Source: Chamaecyparis obtusa
Lineage: Eukaryota; Streptophyta; Pinopsida; Cupressales; Cupressaceae
DNA: 64,000 bases
Direction: 5' to 3'
Assembly: GCA_027943335.1 (NCBI GenBank)
Contig: BSBK01001118.1
Coordinates: 2,655,501-2,719,500, forward strand
The notes below the pieces were generated by a model, which was not told the origin of the DNA, ran no database searches, and saw nothing but the letters and a program-made list of their open reading frames with translations. The position numbers were made by a program, and so were the translations under genes. Below, piece by piece: positions 36,641 to 46,936 of the stretch (positions are counted from its first letter, which is position 1; each line of letters opens with the position of its first letter).

Positions 36641-36960
36641 TAAGTAGGCATTTGAGCTTTGTCTTCTCATTAACTCAATTTCATTTTGATGGCATTTGTT
36701 GATTTAATGACACAATATGAATGTTAATAGTGGCATTGTTTACATCTTAGCATTTGGAATGCTCGATGACCCATGAGCTTTGTAAGTTAGGGCATCATTG
36801 CTATTACCTTCAAGGCATTGTGTGAAGTGTTTGATCTCTCTTTATTTGTTTTGCTGTTGATATTCACTATGTGGTACTCCCCATTTGTGATCATTTCATG
36901 AGGAAATGTTTTGATGACTCACGGGCTACAAGCTAGGGCATCATACATGATTTATAGTGA
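36641..36960 (+). repeat. Further direct copy of the 243-bp unit and its leader
   Basis: It starts aggcatttgagctttgtctt (as at 28,532 and, modified, 30,622) and runs through tggcattgtttacatctta to caagctagggcatcatac. It lies directly upstream of the transposase coding region. Confidence 0.75.
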
Positions 36961-37033
36961 ATTCATAATTTATAATGAATTAATTTTATTATGCCCCTTG
37001 ATTTATAATGAAAGGAGGCATCTCCAATTTGTT

Positions 37034-40000
37034 TTGCAGATATACACATTAAAGATCATGTTAGATAATACAAGGGAATTCAATCAAAATAGGGAGACAA
37101 TAGCTAAATTGTTGTCTAACTTTCAAAGAGAAGGTAATGACAAATTTTATTGTCCATGCAAGAGTTGTAATGGCTTAAAGACAAGAAGAATTAAAATCAA
37201 AACAGTAAAGACACATTGTAGGGAGAATGGTCACATTGATGGGGGATTTGATTATAATCCAGTGGTAAGTTGTTTTTTATATTGTTTTCACAATTAATAT
37301 ACATATGAACCATGGAAGGAGGTTTGATTATCACATTGAAGGGGGGTTTGATAATCATCATTTTTATATAGGTCGATCTCCCCAGTATGAATATAGAGGA
37401 ACATGGAGGTGTGAGTATTGAAGTTGAAAATCATGATCCCATGGAAGATGACGATCATGCGCCAGAAAACATATTTGAAGATGATGGTATGAATGCATTG
37501 ATTGTTGACACATTTGGTACTGGTGGTGGTGGTGGTGGTGCTGTTGCGGATGATGATTATGATGATGATGACATTGACGATGTCCATGATATACCTCTAC
37601 TTGAGAAGGAGGACATGACCCTTTACGAAGGCTCCCAATCTACTCTTCTCTCTACTATATTTTTGGTGGTGAATTTGAAGGTTATGAATGGTTTATCCAA
37701 CATAGCAATGTCACGTCTACTAAGGTTTGTCATTATAGTCTATAAAAGGTGAAACATGTACCATTAAGATTGTTTATAGTAATGACTTATATTATTTGTT
37801 ACAGATTGCTAGGTGACTTTCTGTTACCCCCATCAAATGTTCTCCCTTGTTCGTACCTATGTGTGTGAATTTTGTACCTAACTGTAGACACTACACTTCA
37901 GTAAAACATTAGAGGTTAGCAAAAATCAAAATCGTACAATGAAATGAAAACTAATCTAACCAGGTGATTTACTGCCTTCTAGTAGATGTGAGTATGTATT
38001 CTCATATTGGACCGAGATCAGTGACCTTGACGACACCTAAACGAAGGATTTGAATGCAAAATCTAGATATGAATTAGATGCAAATTAATCTATTTTTTTG
38101 GTTTTCTGTGCAGTAAGATGAAAAATGATATGAAATCTAATCTATATGAAAAACTGATATGCAATACAAATAATCTAACAATGATATGCTAAATATGAAT
38201 GATCTCACAAAAGTTGTTGATTCACAAAGAAGCTCCAATTCTTCAGATACCAATTCGCCAGCATAAGTTTGCAAAATTATGAGATATGATTATGAAGAGC
38301 TGAGCCTTGATTTTATAAAAATCCAGGGCTTTGGAGATGCATGGAAAAAGCCATAAATCACTCAGATAAACACAGGTTGATTTTTGAGTTATCAAAGAAT
38401 AAAAGATAATTAATTCACAAAATCATGCAAAATCGTGCAAAAATAGCTTTTTAACTCAAATCAGAGTTGAGTTTATTTTTAAAACAACTTGAATTGATTT
38501 TTTAATTTCAAGTTTAACTATTTTTTTGGATGTGCATAATAATTATGAATTAATTAAATAAATAAAGTGATTTATCTTCAACTTAATTGATTTTTGAAAT
38601 TAAAACAATTGATTTATGGGTTAATCAATTATTAAATCAAACTTTACTCAAAAACTATATTATTAAATATGACAACTTGCTTTAATTAATTAAATAAGAA
38701 TTTTGATTTATTGTCAAAATAAAATAATATAATTTAGGAATAAATATAATTAAGTCCAATTAAATAATTAAGTGGCAGTATTAAATCTAATTAGTTAAAT
38801 ATTCAGAATATTCAATTAATCAAACTTTAGGATAAATAGGATTTATCGCCAAATAATTATTAAATTAAAGATAATTAGGACAAATAGGAATATTACTAGG
38901 AATATTCCCCGATGCAAGATTTGAGATAATCAATTAGGATTCGATAATGTGCCGATGTGCCTTAGGTTAGGACTTCGATGTTGATTTCATTTGATGTGTC
39001 GATATAGGAGGTTAATGAACTTATAGCCCATTTTTGGGGTATTACAGTACTGAGAATTATGTGCCACTGTGAAACTATTGGAGTGGAGTATCAAATAATA
39101 GATGCTTGTCCCGACATATTATTTATTATAAAGAACATGAAAATGCAACTGAATGCCCTAAATGTAATATGAGAAAATATCAAGATGATCAAATGACAAA
39201 AAAGGTGCCTCGCAAGGTTCTTCATCACATCCCCATTATTCCACATCTGAAACAATTATTCAAGTGCAATAGCTTGGCACAATTTATGGATTACCATGCA
39301 CACGGCAGGAGTCGAGATGACATTATTCGAATACCTGCGGATGGTTCAACATTTATGGACATAAAGGAAAAGTGGCCACACTTTAAAGAAGAACCTCAAA
39401 ATCTCATGCTTTCTCTGGCAGCAGATGGTGTCAATCTGCATGGAGAGATGAGATCGGTTAACTCGATGTGGCCTATTTTTGTTATAAACAATAACCTTCC
39501 TCCATGGATGTCAATAAAGAGGGAGCACATTATGTTGGTAATGATTGTTCCAAGTATCTTATTATTTTATAGTTATCTACATGTAATTATAAATCTTGGA
39601 GTGAAATGGCCACAAGAATTATCTAATGTTGTTGTTAATTCAACTAGGTAAGTACCAAGTAAAAGATATGAATGTACATATTGTGCCTCTTATCGATGAG
39701 TTGTTGGTGTTATGGAATGGTTTCACTATGTATGACATCTCCCAACTAATTGGACAAAGACAATTTCAATTCCATGCAATGCTTGTGTGGACAATTCATG
39801 ATGCTCCAGGGTTGACACATTCTTGTGGTATGTTATGGTGAATTCTAGTTGTACACGATAATTCAAATTCTAAAAATATACATATTTAATCCAACTGTAT
39901 CATTATTTTGTAGGTCTTCAAACAAAGAAAAAATTTGCATGTCCAATGTGTGGTCCAAAGATGAAATCTTGTTATTCCAAAAGTTTAAGAAAATAGTTGT

Positions 40001-42432
40001 TTGATGAGTATAGGCAGTTCCTCTCCAAAAATCATAAGTATCGAAGTGTAGAAAGACATCTTTTCAATGGGAAAGAAAAGAGTACATCAAAGCCCCAAAG
40101 AATGACACCTCACCTATGGCAGTTGGAATATAATAGAATTCAAGGTAATATCATTCCACATAATGGTTGATGTTTGAAAATTATATATTTTGATTATGTT
40201 TTGTTGGCTAATTATGTAGTTGATGATCTTGAAGGTCATAAATGCATCACCGACCAGCTTCCAAAGGGACTAAAATGCTATCCTAGAGAATATAGTAGGC
40301 TGCCCTACTATGAGCATCTACAAATTATGCATTTGTTTGATACTATGCATATTGGAAAGAATGTAACAGAGACACTGTGGAAAATATTGGACAGAAGGCG
40401 TGACAAAGAAAAACTTGAGAAAATTTGTAGTGACATTCATGATTTCAATCATGTAATGAAAAATAACATTGAATCAAATAGTAATGGAGATCAGATTAAT
40501 GCAAGTGCTCTTCCTTGGTTATTAACAGAGAAACAAAGTAATGCCATAAAAGAAGTGATCCGAAAAATTTGATTTCTTACAAGATTTTCTACGGATATAA
40601 GCAATCTCATATCAAAAAAAAATGATTTTGGGTCAGGGATGAAAATGCATGATTGGCATACCTTCATCAAGGTAAGTCATAGTATTTTATATTTACACTA
40701 TATTTGTGTAATTGCATTCAATTTTCATTGAATGAAATGATCAGTTGACAATTGTTGTAGTATTTGCTATCCCTATCTCTCCCAGAGGACTTCGACAATA
40801 ATATCAAACAAGTGATATATGATCTTGGAAAATACATGAGGTAAGTAGTGATATTTGTTCAATATATCAAACAAGTAATATATTGAAAAGTCTCGTATTT
40901 ATATATTTATGTCTTGAATCCCTTGTAGGTGGTTGTCATCTAAAGAAATCCATAAAGAAGATATAAAATATTGGAAGAAAAGAATTTGTCAATTAATGTG
41001 TGAAATGCAAAAGTGTTTACCTCCAGGTTTTTTCAATGCATAAGAACACTACCTCATACACCAAGTTAAGGAGATTGAATTGTGTGGACCTGTACATGCT
41101 AGGTCAATGTGGATGGTTGAGAGACACTTGAAATTTTTAAAGGGTTTGGTACGACAAAGAGCACGTCCTGAGGGTTCTATGGTTGAGGGATATATGGTAT
41201 ACCAGATGATGGTGTACATTACTCAATATCTTCCTAATCTTGTAGCAAAGACCCATATAGATTGCATTTGGGATGTCAACTCAATTAAAAAATTTGAAGG
41301 GGAATACTTGGTGGGCAATAGTAGATTGAGGAAATTGAAAGGTAATAAATTATGAGATTTTATTGTAGTTAATTAATTCTTAATCTTCAAAATAAATTTG
41401 TTGTAAATCATCTATGTACTTTTGTACAACTGTTAAAGAGTGGGATGCAATACATTTGTTTATTGCAAACAATCAAGATTGGATGGTGATATAGATTGAA
41501 TGATGTCAGCATGATGGTCATAGATTAACATGAGAATCTATGTCTTCATTAGTTATACAAGCTCATTGTAATGGAGATCCCAATGTTACATGAAAGGAAA
41601 TAGATTTAGCATATGGTTTAAGAGATCACCAGGTACTTATAAATTTGTTAATTAATCAACCCTATGTTTTTCAACTCGTGATGTACTAATTTATACATGT
41701 TTGACATTATTGAAAGTGAAACACCACAAGGCTATGGTTTGCAATGGTTATAAATTTTGCATCAAAAATTTGGATGACACGAAGAGAACTTGTGATTCTG
41801 GGATAAGTGCAGTGTTTCAGGTGACTAATATTTCATCTAAAAATGACTTACATCCTTAAGAGTCACAAAATCGATACTATGGTATTTTGGTTGATATACT
41901 TGATTGTGACTTTAATTCCTTCAAATTAGTTCTTTTCATTGTGAAATGGTATAGACTACGACTCAATAAAAATGATCCTAATAGAACTGTTATTGAACAT
42001 GAGAATTAATTTCCAATGATTAATACAAGGTTGTTTGAGCCAGTTGGAGAAGAGCCCTATGTTCTTCCAAACCAGTGTGAGAAGGTATTTTACTCAAAGG
42101 TTCCACATAAACTGGGTTGGTCATTTATTGTTAGACATGATCCAAGAGGAAGACCGATAAAGTATAATGCAATGGAAGAAGATACCGAGGAAGATGAAGT
42201 GGAAGATGATGTAGATGATGATCATGATCGAGAGCTAGTCAAAAAAGAATATGAAGAAGACAATGATGATGCTTCTACTGATGACGATGATGCTGCTACT
42301 GATGAGGATGATGATGACAATGATGCTGATATTGATGGTGATGATGACGATGATGGTGATGATAGTGGTGGTGATGATGTCATCGATGATAATGATCTTG
42401 ATGATGAGATGGATGAAGAAGAATATCAATGA
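37034..42432 (+). pseudogene. TNP2-type CACTA transposase gene, multi-exon, decayed
   Basis: TNP2 proteins bind and cut CACTA ends. Exon 1 has the transposase-associated motif KFYCPCKSCNG with donor GTG|GTAAGT near 37264. Exon 2 (37373-37724) has an Asp-rich part and LYEGSQSTLLSTIF. Exon 3 starts at 37805 (LLGDFLLPPSNVLPCSY), is split by 37857-39046, and resumes with EYQIIDACPD, YYKEHENATECPKC, KKVPRKVLHHIPIIPHL, RIPADGSTFMDI and MWPIFVINNNLPPWMS. Then come VPLIDELLVLWNG, LVWTIHDAPG, FACPMCGPKMKS, LPYYEHLQIMHLFDTMHIGK, LCGPVHARSMWMVERHLKFL, and a DUF4216-like end (YYGILVDILDCDF). The tail is ~75 residues, mostly Asp/Glu. Stops (KSLRK*LF, FNA*EHY, HEN*FPM and others) and frameshifts (39,105) show it is dead. 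Confidence 0.9.
37857..39046 (+). mobile_element. Solo-LTR-like insertion within TNP2 exon 3
   Basis: A 1,190-bp non-coding segment interrupts the codons TCG TAC | of NVLCSY-type sequence; reading resumes as TAC-TGA-GAA-TTA-TGT after it. The exact direct repeat gtac (37853-37856 and 39047-39050; 4 of a probable 5 bp) flanks it. It ends ggggtattaca like other Gypsy LTR ends here, but its 5' end (ctatgtgtgtg) is not a clean TG-type LTR start. It is very AT-rich inside. It is interpreted as a solo LTR of a Gypsy element. Confidence 0.7.
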
Positions 42433-42822
42433 CATGAATGAAATGTACAATTATGCAAGATGTTTGGCATGTTCTAATGATTTTTTTATATGTACTACTC
42501 TTATTCACCTTGTTTTATATGTCCTACTTATATATCTTTGATCTTTTGTTAAGAGAAATTTCATTCTAAAAGAGTATTTAATCTCTGTATGCTTAAACAA
42601 CCTCACTAGTTAAGACTGTTCTCATTTGTAGTGGGCATGACAAGAATCAAATCACTTGAAAGACACTAGTATTTAGAATCAAATCACTTGAAAGACACCA
42701 GTATTTAGACATAGAGGGCTATTGTAGATATTGAATTTTTTTTAGAATTTCTAGTAAATATAGATAAATAACATGCACATAAACACGAAAAATGAGAAAC
42801 ATAAATGTAGATATCACAAAAG
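42433..42822 (+). other. Element D region downstream of transposase
   Basis: This is non-coding. A 35-bp tandem duplication (aatcaaatcacttgaaagac, about 42,645-42,715) and two aagaaacataaatgtag-type repeats are seen. Confidence 0.5.
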
Positions 42823-43206
42823 CTAAGAAACATAAATGTAGGCACTAGTCACAATTTTTTGGAGACACAACATAATTGAATGGTATACCCAAATGATGCA
42901 ACACAACTATCACTCCTCTAGTTCCAAGTTTACACTACAGTAAACAAAACCCATATATAGATTAAGAATAAATTTAGAGAGCGGAGGAGGGTGGTAATGA
43001 CCAAAATAATACAAGTCCCTATATTATTTTGGTCATTATCACTCTCCTCCTACACTCTTTAAATTTATTCTTATCTATGGGTTTTTTTTATGACAGTGTA
43101 GACTTGGAACTGGAGGAGTAGTTTTGTTGCATCATCTAGATATACCACTCAATTATGTTGTGTTTCCAAAAAAATGTGACCATGATGCCTACATTTATGT
43201 TTCTCA
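42823..43206. repeat. Large foldback: ~187-nt arms with a 10-nt loop
   Basis: The left arm 42823-43011 and right arm 43022-43206 are reverse-complementary with moderate mismatches and small indels. Matching blocks include gaaacataaatgtaggca, acacaacataattga, gttccaagt and ccaaaataata. The spacer is only caagtcccta. A transcript would fold into a long near-continuous hairpin. No coding potential. It may be a foldback element or an inverted duplication that generates small RNA. Confidence 0.85.
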
Positions 43207-43226
43207 GTTGTTGTGTCCCAGGACCA

Positions 43227-43303
43227 CTTATGACCCTTTACAACCTTTTACAATCCCTAAGAATACATCTTAGAGGTCTTAAAATGTTGTAAAGGGTCAT
43301 AAG
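43227..43303. repeat. Short inverted repeat
   Basis: cttatgaccctttacaac (43227-43244) is exactly complementary to gttgtaaagggtcataag (43286-43303). Pairing extends imperfectly to about 27 nt. It lies just after the large foldback. Confidence 0.8.
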
Positions 43304-44058
43304 AGGCTCCTAGGAGGGGTCAGATGAGCTTCCACCTTCATGTGATTGGCCCTGTTAAGTAGAGAATGTTAAACTATTCTCAAAACAAAGAGAAGCTCAA
43401 TAATCCATGAGCTGCTACCGAATCTACTGCAAAGTCATCTCTAAATGATCTGTAACCAAATCATGAGCAGGAACCAGATCTATATGAACACCCTTCTAAA
43501 TCAATACCAACCAGATCAAAAATATATATATATTTTTAAAAAAACTAATCTACGTTGCAATTGTGACATCCTAACACAGCGACAATTATCTGTCGAAACA
43601 ATTTGATGACTTGTCGTCACATTCACAGTATCATTTTTGGTAAAAAACTATAAACAACAGTCCAACATCATAAATTGCCAATGGGTATCCATCGCACGTA
43701 CAGCATATTCATTGTTAAAAATAACAAATGACATTTATTCATCGTAAGATTCTGATGGATATCTGTCGCACCAACAGCATATCCGTTGGCAAAAAAATTA
43801 CAAACGATGGAGGCCCATTGTAATATTACGACGGGTTGTTGTCATTTTCTTAATTTATGATGGAGAGGTGTCACAATTGCGATGGCCACAAATAGGTTCG
43901 ACGCCAAGATTGTCTTGTTGGCACTCCCATCTTGCGACATCCATAGTTGTCATAATTATGACGGTCAGCGTAGCCATCATTTTTTGCGACTAAAAAATTA
44001 TGATGGCATGTGGTGTCGGTATATCAACAGATTACCGTCCCAATTTAGATGATCTACC
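43304..44058. repeat. Element D right subterminal region
   Basis: It contains many short CG-bearing motifs in both orientations (catcgca, gtcgtca, ttgcgat, tgcgac, gtcgaa) within AT-rich sequence. The left subterminal part (28,254-28,500) holds similar gcgacg and gtcgtaatt motifs. CACTA elements carry such subterminal repeats as transposase-binding sites; the exact unit here is too diverged to define by eye. Confidence 0.5.
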
Positions 44059-44087
44059 ATCGAAAAAGGGTCTCAAATGTACTAGTG
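44059..44087 (-). repeat. Element D right terminal inverted repeat
   Basis: The complement reads CACTAGTACATTTGAG, then a TTTTTCGATGG block; it mirrors the left end. Confidence 0.85.
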
Positions 44088-44319
44088 CCATAAAAAATAA
44101 TAACCATTACCTTTGAGCATTTGGTTGTCTGACCAAAAATTTCCTTGTTGAATTCTTTCAATTCATGATCAACTTTTCTTGTTTTTTTTTTCAGTGTTTT
44201 GTCCTACTTCAATCTTCTTCTATTTGTCCTTTTCTTTAGTACTCTAATCTAAATATTCATTGGCTACAAAACCTAGTCCTCCTTTTTCTTTCAAGGTTCT
44301 TTGTTCTACCATAGTTTCA

Positions 44320-44673
44320 TCAAGTTTTTGAGTGCTTTCCTTTATCTTGTCTCCTGACTTTAGATACATTACTTCCTATTAAAGCTTCACACAAATTTGT
44401 CTTCTTTTTTATTTTTCCATTCAACCATTCTTCAACTTTCTTGGTTTCTTTAACTCTCAATTTAAGATCAACAATTATTTCATTTGCTTGCTTCAATTCC
44501 TTGCTCACATCCCTATGCCTTTCTTTGAACTTCTTGATCTGTCCTCTCAATTTTTTTAAGAATTCATTTGCTTCTTTTATGTTTTCTTTCAGATCCTTAT
44601 TTTCACTTTCCATATTCTCGAGATCATTAAGAGAAGTTAACAATTCTCCATAACTTTTATCAATGTTCTCCAT
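44320..44673 (-). pseudogene. Element A gag, coiled-coil part
   Basis: This is a 117-codon minus-strand frame starting at an ATG (44673) ~70 nt after the PBS. It is highly charged with regular Leu spacing (LLTSLNDLENMESENKDL, LKKLRGQIKKFKERHRD, VSKELKQANEIIVDLKL), a clear long coiled coil. A one-base frameshift at about 44325 shifts into a second frame with QKLDETMVEQRTLKEKGGLGF. A coiled coil followed by zinc knuckles is the layout of Gag in some plant Copia lineages. The knuckles lie on the far side of D at 28040-28225. Confidence 0.6.
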
Positions 44674-44740
44674 GCTTGCAATCTATCCAACCTTTCCAAG
44701 ATCTTCTTTAGGCACTAAAGCTCTTCTCCAAGGAATCATA

Positions 44741-44753
44741 GCTCTTATACTAA
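44741..44753 (-). other. Element A primer-binding site (degenerate)
   Basis: On minus it reads TTAGTATAAGAGC, two mismatches from the TTGGTATCAGAGC that pairs with initiator tRNA-Met in plant elements. It lies a few bases inside the 5' LTR boundary at 44758. Confidence 0.6.
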
Positions 44754-44757
44754 TTAT

Positions 44758-45249
44758 TGAACAACTGGAATACTAAGAGGAGAAGGGGTAGAGCAGGGGG
44801 TGGGGACTGAATTAGCATTCCCTAAATTTTTTAATTTTAAAACTTAAGTTATATTTTTCATTCATTGAAGTAACAACCAAATAAACAACTAAAACATGAA
44901 TGACATGAGCACAAGATAACATCATATTTTTATCACAAAAAATCTAAATACGAAAAACCACATAGAGGGTTAGCTCTCAATTTTGTATAACTAGTTATAC
45001 AATTATTACAATGTTCACTGCCCAAGACAAAAAGAGGCTCACTACCAAAATAGATTATAAAATGAACTGTTACAATTACATTTGATGTATGCATAAATTA
45101 GTTCCTTTGTAGTTCGAAACACAAATTTAACACACTTAATTTACCCTTCACTGATTTGCACAACCTGATACTCTTCCACAAATTTACATACTCATCACAT
45201 TCATATATATTGTTACTCCTATATTTGTATACATGTTTCTCTCCTTAAA

Positions 45250-45325
<76 letters not shown>

Positions 45326-45866
45326 TATGTGTCCAACCATATATTATGTTGGCCAAGCCCAAGTACAAAGTAGTTCACTAGGATAAATCATTACAAGTTT
45401 CATCAAGAGTATACTTCACATTTGCTTCTATACATCGGCCAAAGTAGTGTACAAATTGATGTCCACATGAGTTTACACATTTTACTCAATCCTTAATCTT
45501 GTCCCAAAGTTATAGTATCAAAAACATCCATGTGACGAAGTGTGGACATACAGATCATTTGTCTTGTTTTGGAGGAATAGAGCAATTGGAAAACAAAGTT
45601 ACTAGACAAAAAATGCAACCCAACCAAAGCACTAAAACTCATGAGCACTTGAATATAGGTACACCAATAGTACCAAGATGCACTTGAATATAGGTACACC
45701 AATAGTACCAAGATACACTGTCAAAAGCGCATAGCCATACTTGTCTATGTAGAGAAATGCAAATCAAAACACTGCCAGCTTGTATCATTGAGTATGCAAA
45801 ACCATAGCAGAATAAGTCAACAAAAGTGTGTTGACATCAATGAAAATCAATATGACAACACCAACA
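44758..45866 (-). repeat. Element A 5' LTR
   Basis: On minus it begins TGTTGGTGTTGTCATATTG at 45866 and ends GTTGTTCA at 44758, just before the PBS. It shares the tgacatcaatgaaaat block and the ggctcactacc motif with the 3' LTR, but overall divergence is high. A long AT microsatellite (45252-45322) has expanded inside it. Confidence 0.55.
45252..45322. repeat. (AT)n microsatellite
   Basis: About 35 uninterrupted AT dinucleotides lie inside element A's 5' LTR. Confidence 0.95.
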
Positions 45867-46306
45867 TTCTCCTTTATCAATAACAACATTTCCAAAACTT
45901 CCCAATATCATGGGCTATAGAAGAATCCAATTTCATTCAAATCTTAGAGATTGTCCTTTTTAAAAAAATGTCAAATAGAACCATGTGCAAATATACTTGT
46001 AAATTAAAAAGAACATATATGCATTGCTTTCCCTCTAAAATTGAAGAAAAAGAGTTGCACAGAGAGACCAAAAAAATTACCGTTTGGCAATACTTTTGTG
46101 ATCCACTAGCAGGGAGAGTTTATTTGCATCCCCTAGATACAGGAAACTAATTTATTTCTACTTACCATGCTTCCATAATAAAAGTTCAGTTTTTGTACGT
46201 AGTAAAGAAAATGAAACCTGCAATCAATCTAAAATAGAACATACCACTGCATTGTACTAATCAATTAGAATGTTGAAATTAAAAGTGGGATGATACAGAG
46301 ACCAGT
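45867..46306. other. Flank right of element A
   Basis: No gene or element boundary is recognised. The open frame at 45968-46150 has no family features. Confidence 0.4.
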
Positions 46307-46660
46307 AAATAATACATAGGAAGAGTTACAAATACATAGCTTCTCTCACTACAGGTGATAAAGGTAGCTAATGGCAGCAATGACAACAAAGAAATATACA
46401 AATAAAGGTGGTAAACAATGTAGAGAGACAATGGAAAAACATAATGAGCTACATAAGTGATTATGAGCACCAACACTAATTGTAAATAATACATAAGAAG
46501 AGGGTGGTTTACAAATACATAGTTGTTCTGACTAGAGGTGATAATGGTAGCTTATAGTAGCCATAATGCAAACAAAAAAGCCTACAAATAAAGGTGGTAA
46601 ATAATGTAAAGAGAAAATGGCAAAAATAATGAACTACATAACTGATTATGAGCACCAACG
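46307..46660. repeat. Two-copy 177-bp tandem duplication
   Basis: Copy 1 starts at 46307 and copy 2 at 46484, both with aaataatacata(g/a)gaag, then acaaatacatag, aaataaaggtggtaaa(c/t)aatg and tgattatgagcaccaac. Many substitutions separate the copies. Confidence 0.85.
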
Positions 46661-46681
46661 CCATTATACATCAAGGAAATG

Positions 46682-46936
46682 TCAATTGAGAAATATCCTC
46701 AATAGGCTTTGCCTCCTACTGCCATTGCTAGGACACTTAATAAATATTCCTGTATGTTCATCAATCCAATTGGAGACAATAGTAATGGCATTTTGGATGC
46801 CCTCTTCGATCACCAAGAAATAACTCCAATGCTTTTTGTTAAACTTGAAATGATTACTGACAAGCCTCAAGAAGTTGATTGATATTCCTGAAATTATCAG
46901 TGAGCTCAGTTGGACCACACCCACAACATCATCCAT
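46682..46936 (-). CDS. Unassigned 84-residue reading frame
   Basis: The minus strand ATG at 46936 (MDDVVGVVQLSSLIIS) opens an uninterrupted, normal-composition frame with alternating hydrophobic and polar residues (INFLRLVSNHFKFN, YFLVIEEGIQNAITIV). It could be a helical N-terminal domain of a larger protein whose remainder is gone or on another exon. I see only a vague similarity to helical-bundle N-terminal domains of plant immune proteins and make no assignment. It overlaps the end of the tandem duplication only at its 3' side. It may be a gene fragment or chance. Confidence 0.3.
   Translation of the reverse strand: MDDVVGVVQLSSLIISGISINFLRLVSNHFKFNKKHWSYFLVIEEGIQNAITIVSNWIDEHTGIFIKCPSNGSRRQSLLRIFLN

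Larger units (their letters stand above)
28226..44087 (+). mobile_element. Element D: CACTA (En/Spm-type) DNA transposon, 15.9 kb
   Basis: The left end CACTACTACATTTGG (28226) and the right end, complement CACTAGTACATTTGA (44087), are imperfect terminal inverted repeats beginning CACTA. The two ends also share TTTCGATG about 22 bases in. The 3-bp flanks are aca (28223-28225) and cca (44088-44090), 2/3 identical. The element encodes a TNP2-type transposase on plus. It lies within element A's gag: joining the flanks restores a continuous minus-strand knuckle frame, which independently supports both boundaries. The transposase gene is broken, so D is no longer autonomous. Confidence 0.9.
8275..45866 (-). 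mobile_element. Element A: old Copia-like LTR retrotransposon, interrupted by B and D
   Basis: Read on the minus strand the order is: 5' LTR (45866 to 44758), degenerate Met-tRNA-type PBS, coiled-coil gag part, [CACTA insertion D], zinc-knuckle gag part, further decayed frames, polypurine tract (25892-25912), and 3' LTR (25891 to 24842, then 8402 to 8275 after insertion B). LTR lengths agree roughly (about 1.11 and 1.17 kb without insertions). They share a tgacatcaatgaaaat block next to their starts but are otherwise strongly diverged, so A is old. No target-site duplication could be matched. No RT or integrase is seen, and only ~3.0 kb of internal sequence remains once the insertions are removed. 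Confidence 0.65.

Noticed and set aside
28600..36900. CRISPR-like array from regularly spaced repeats
   Set aside because: The units are 243-bp or longer and near-identical throughout, without unique spacers, in a plant transposon.
42235..42541. Met-rich and Ile-rich frames over the transposase tail
   Set aside because: They are out-of-frame shadows of the gat-repeat that encodes the Asp-rich C-terminus of the TNP2 pseudogene.
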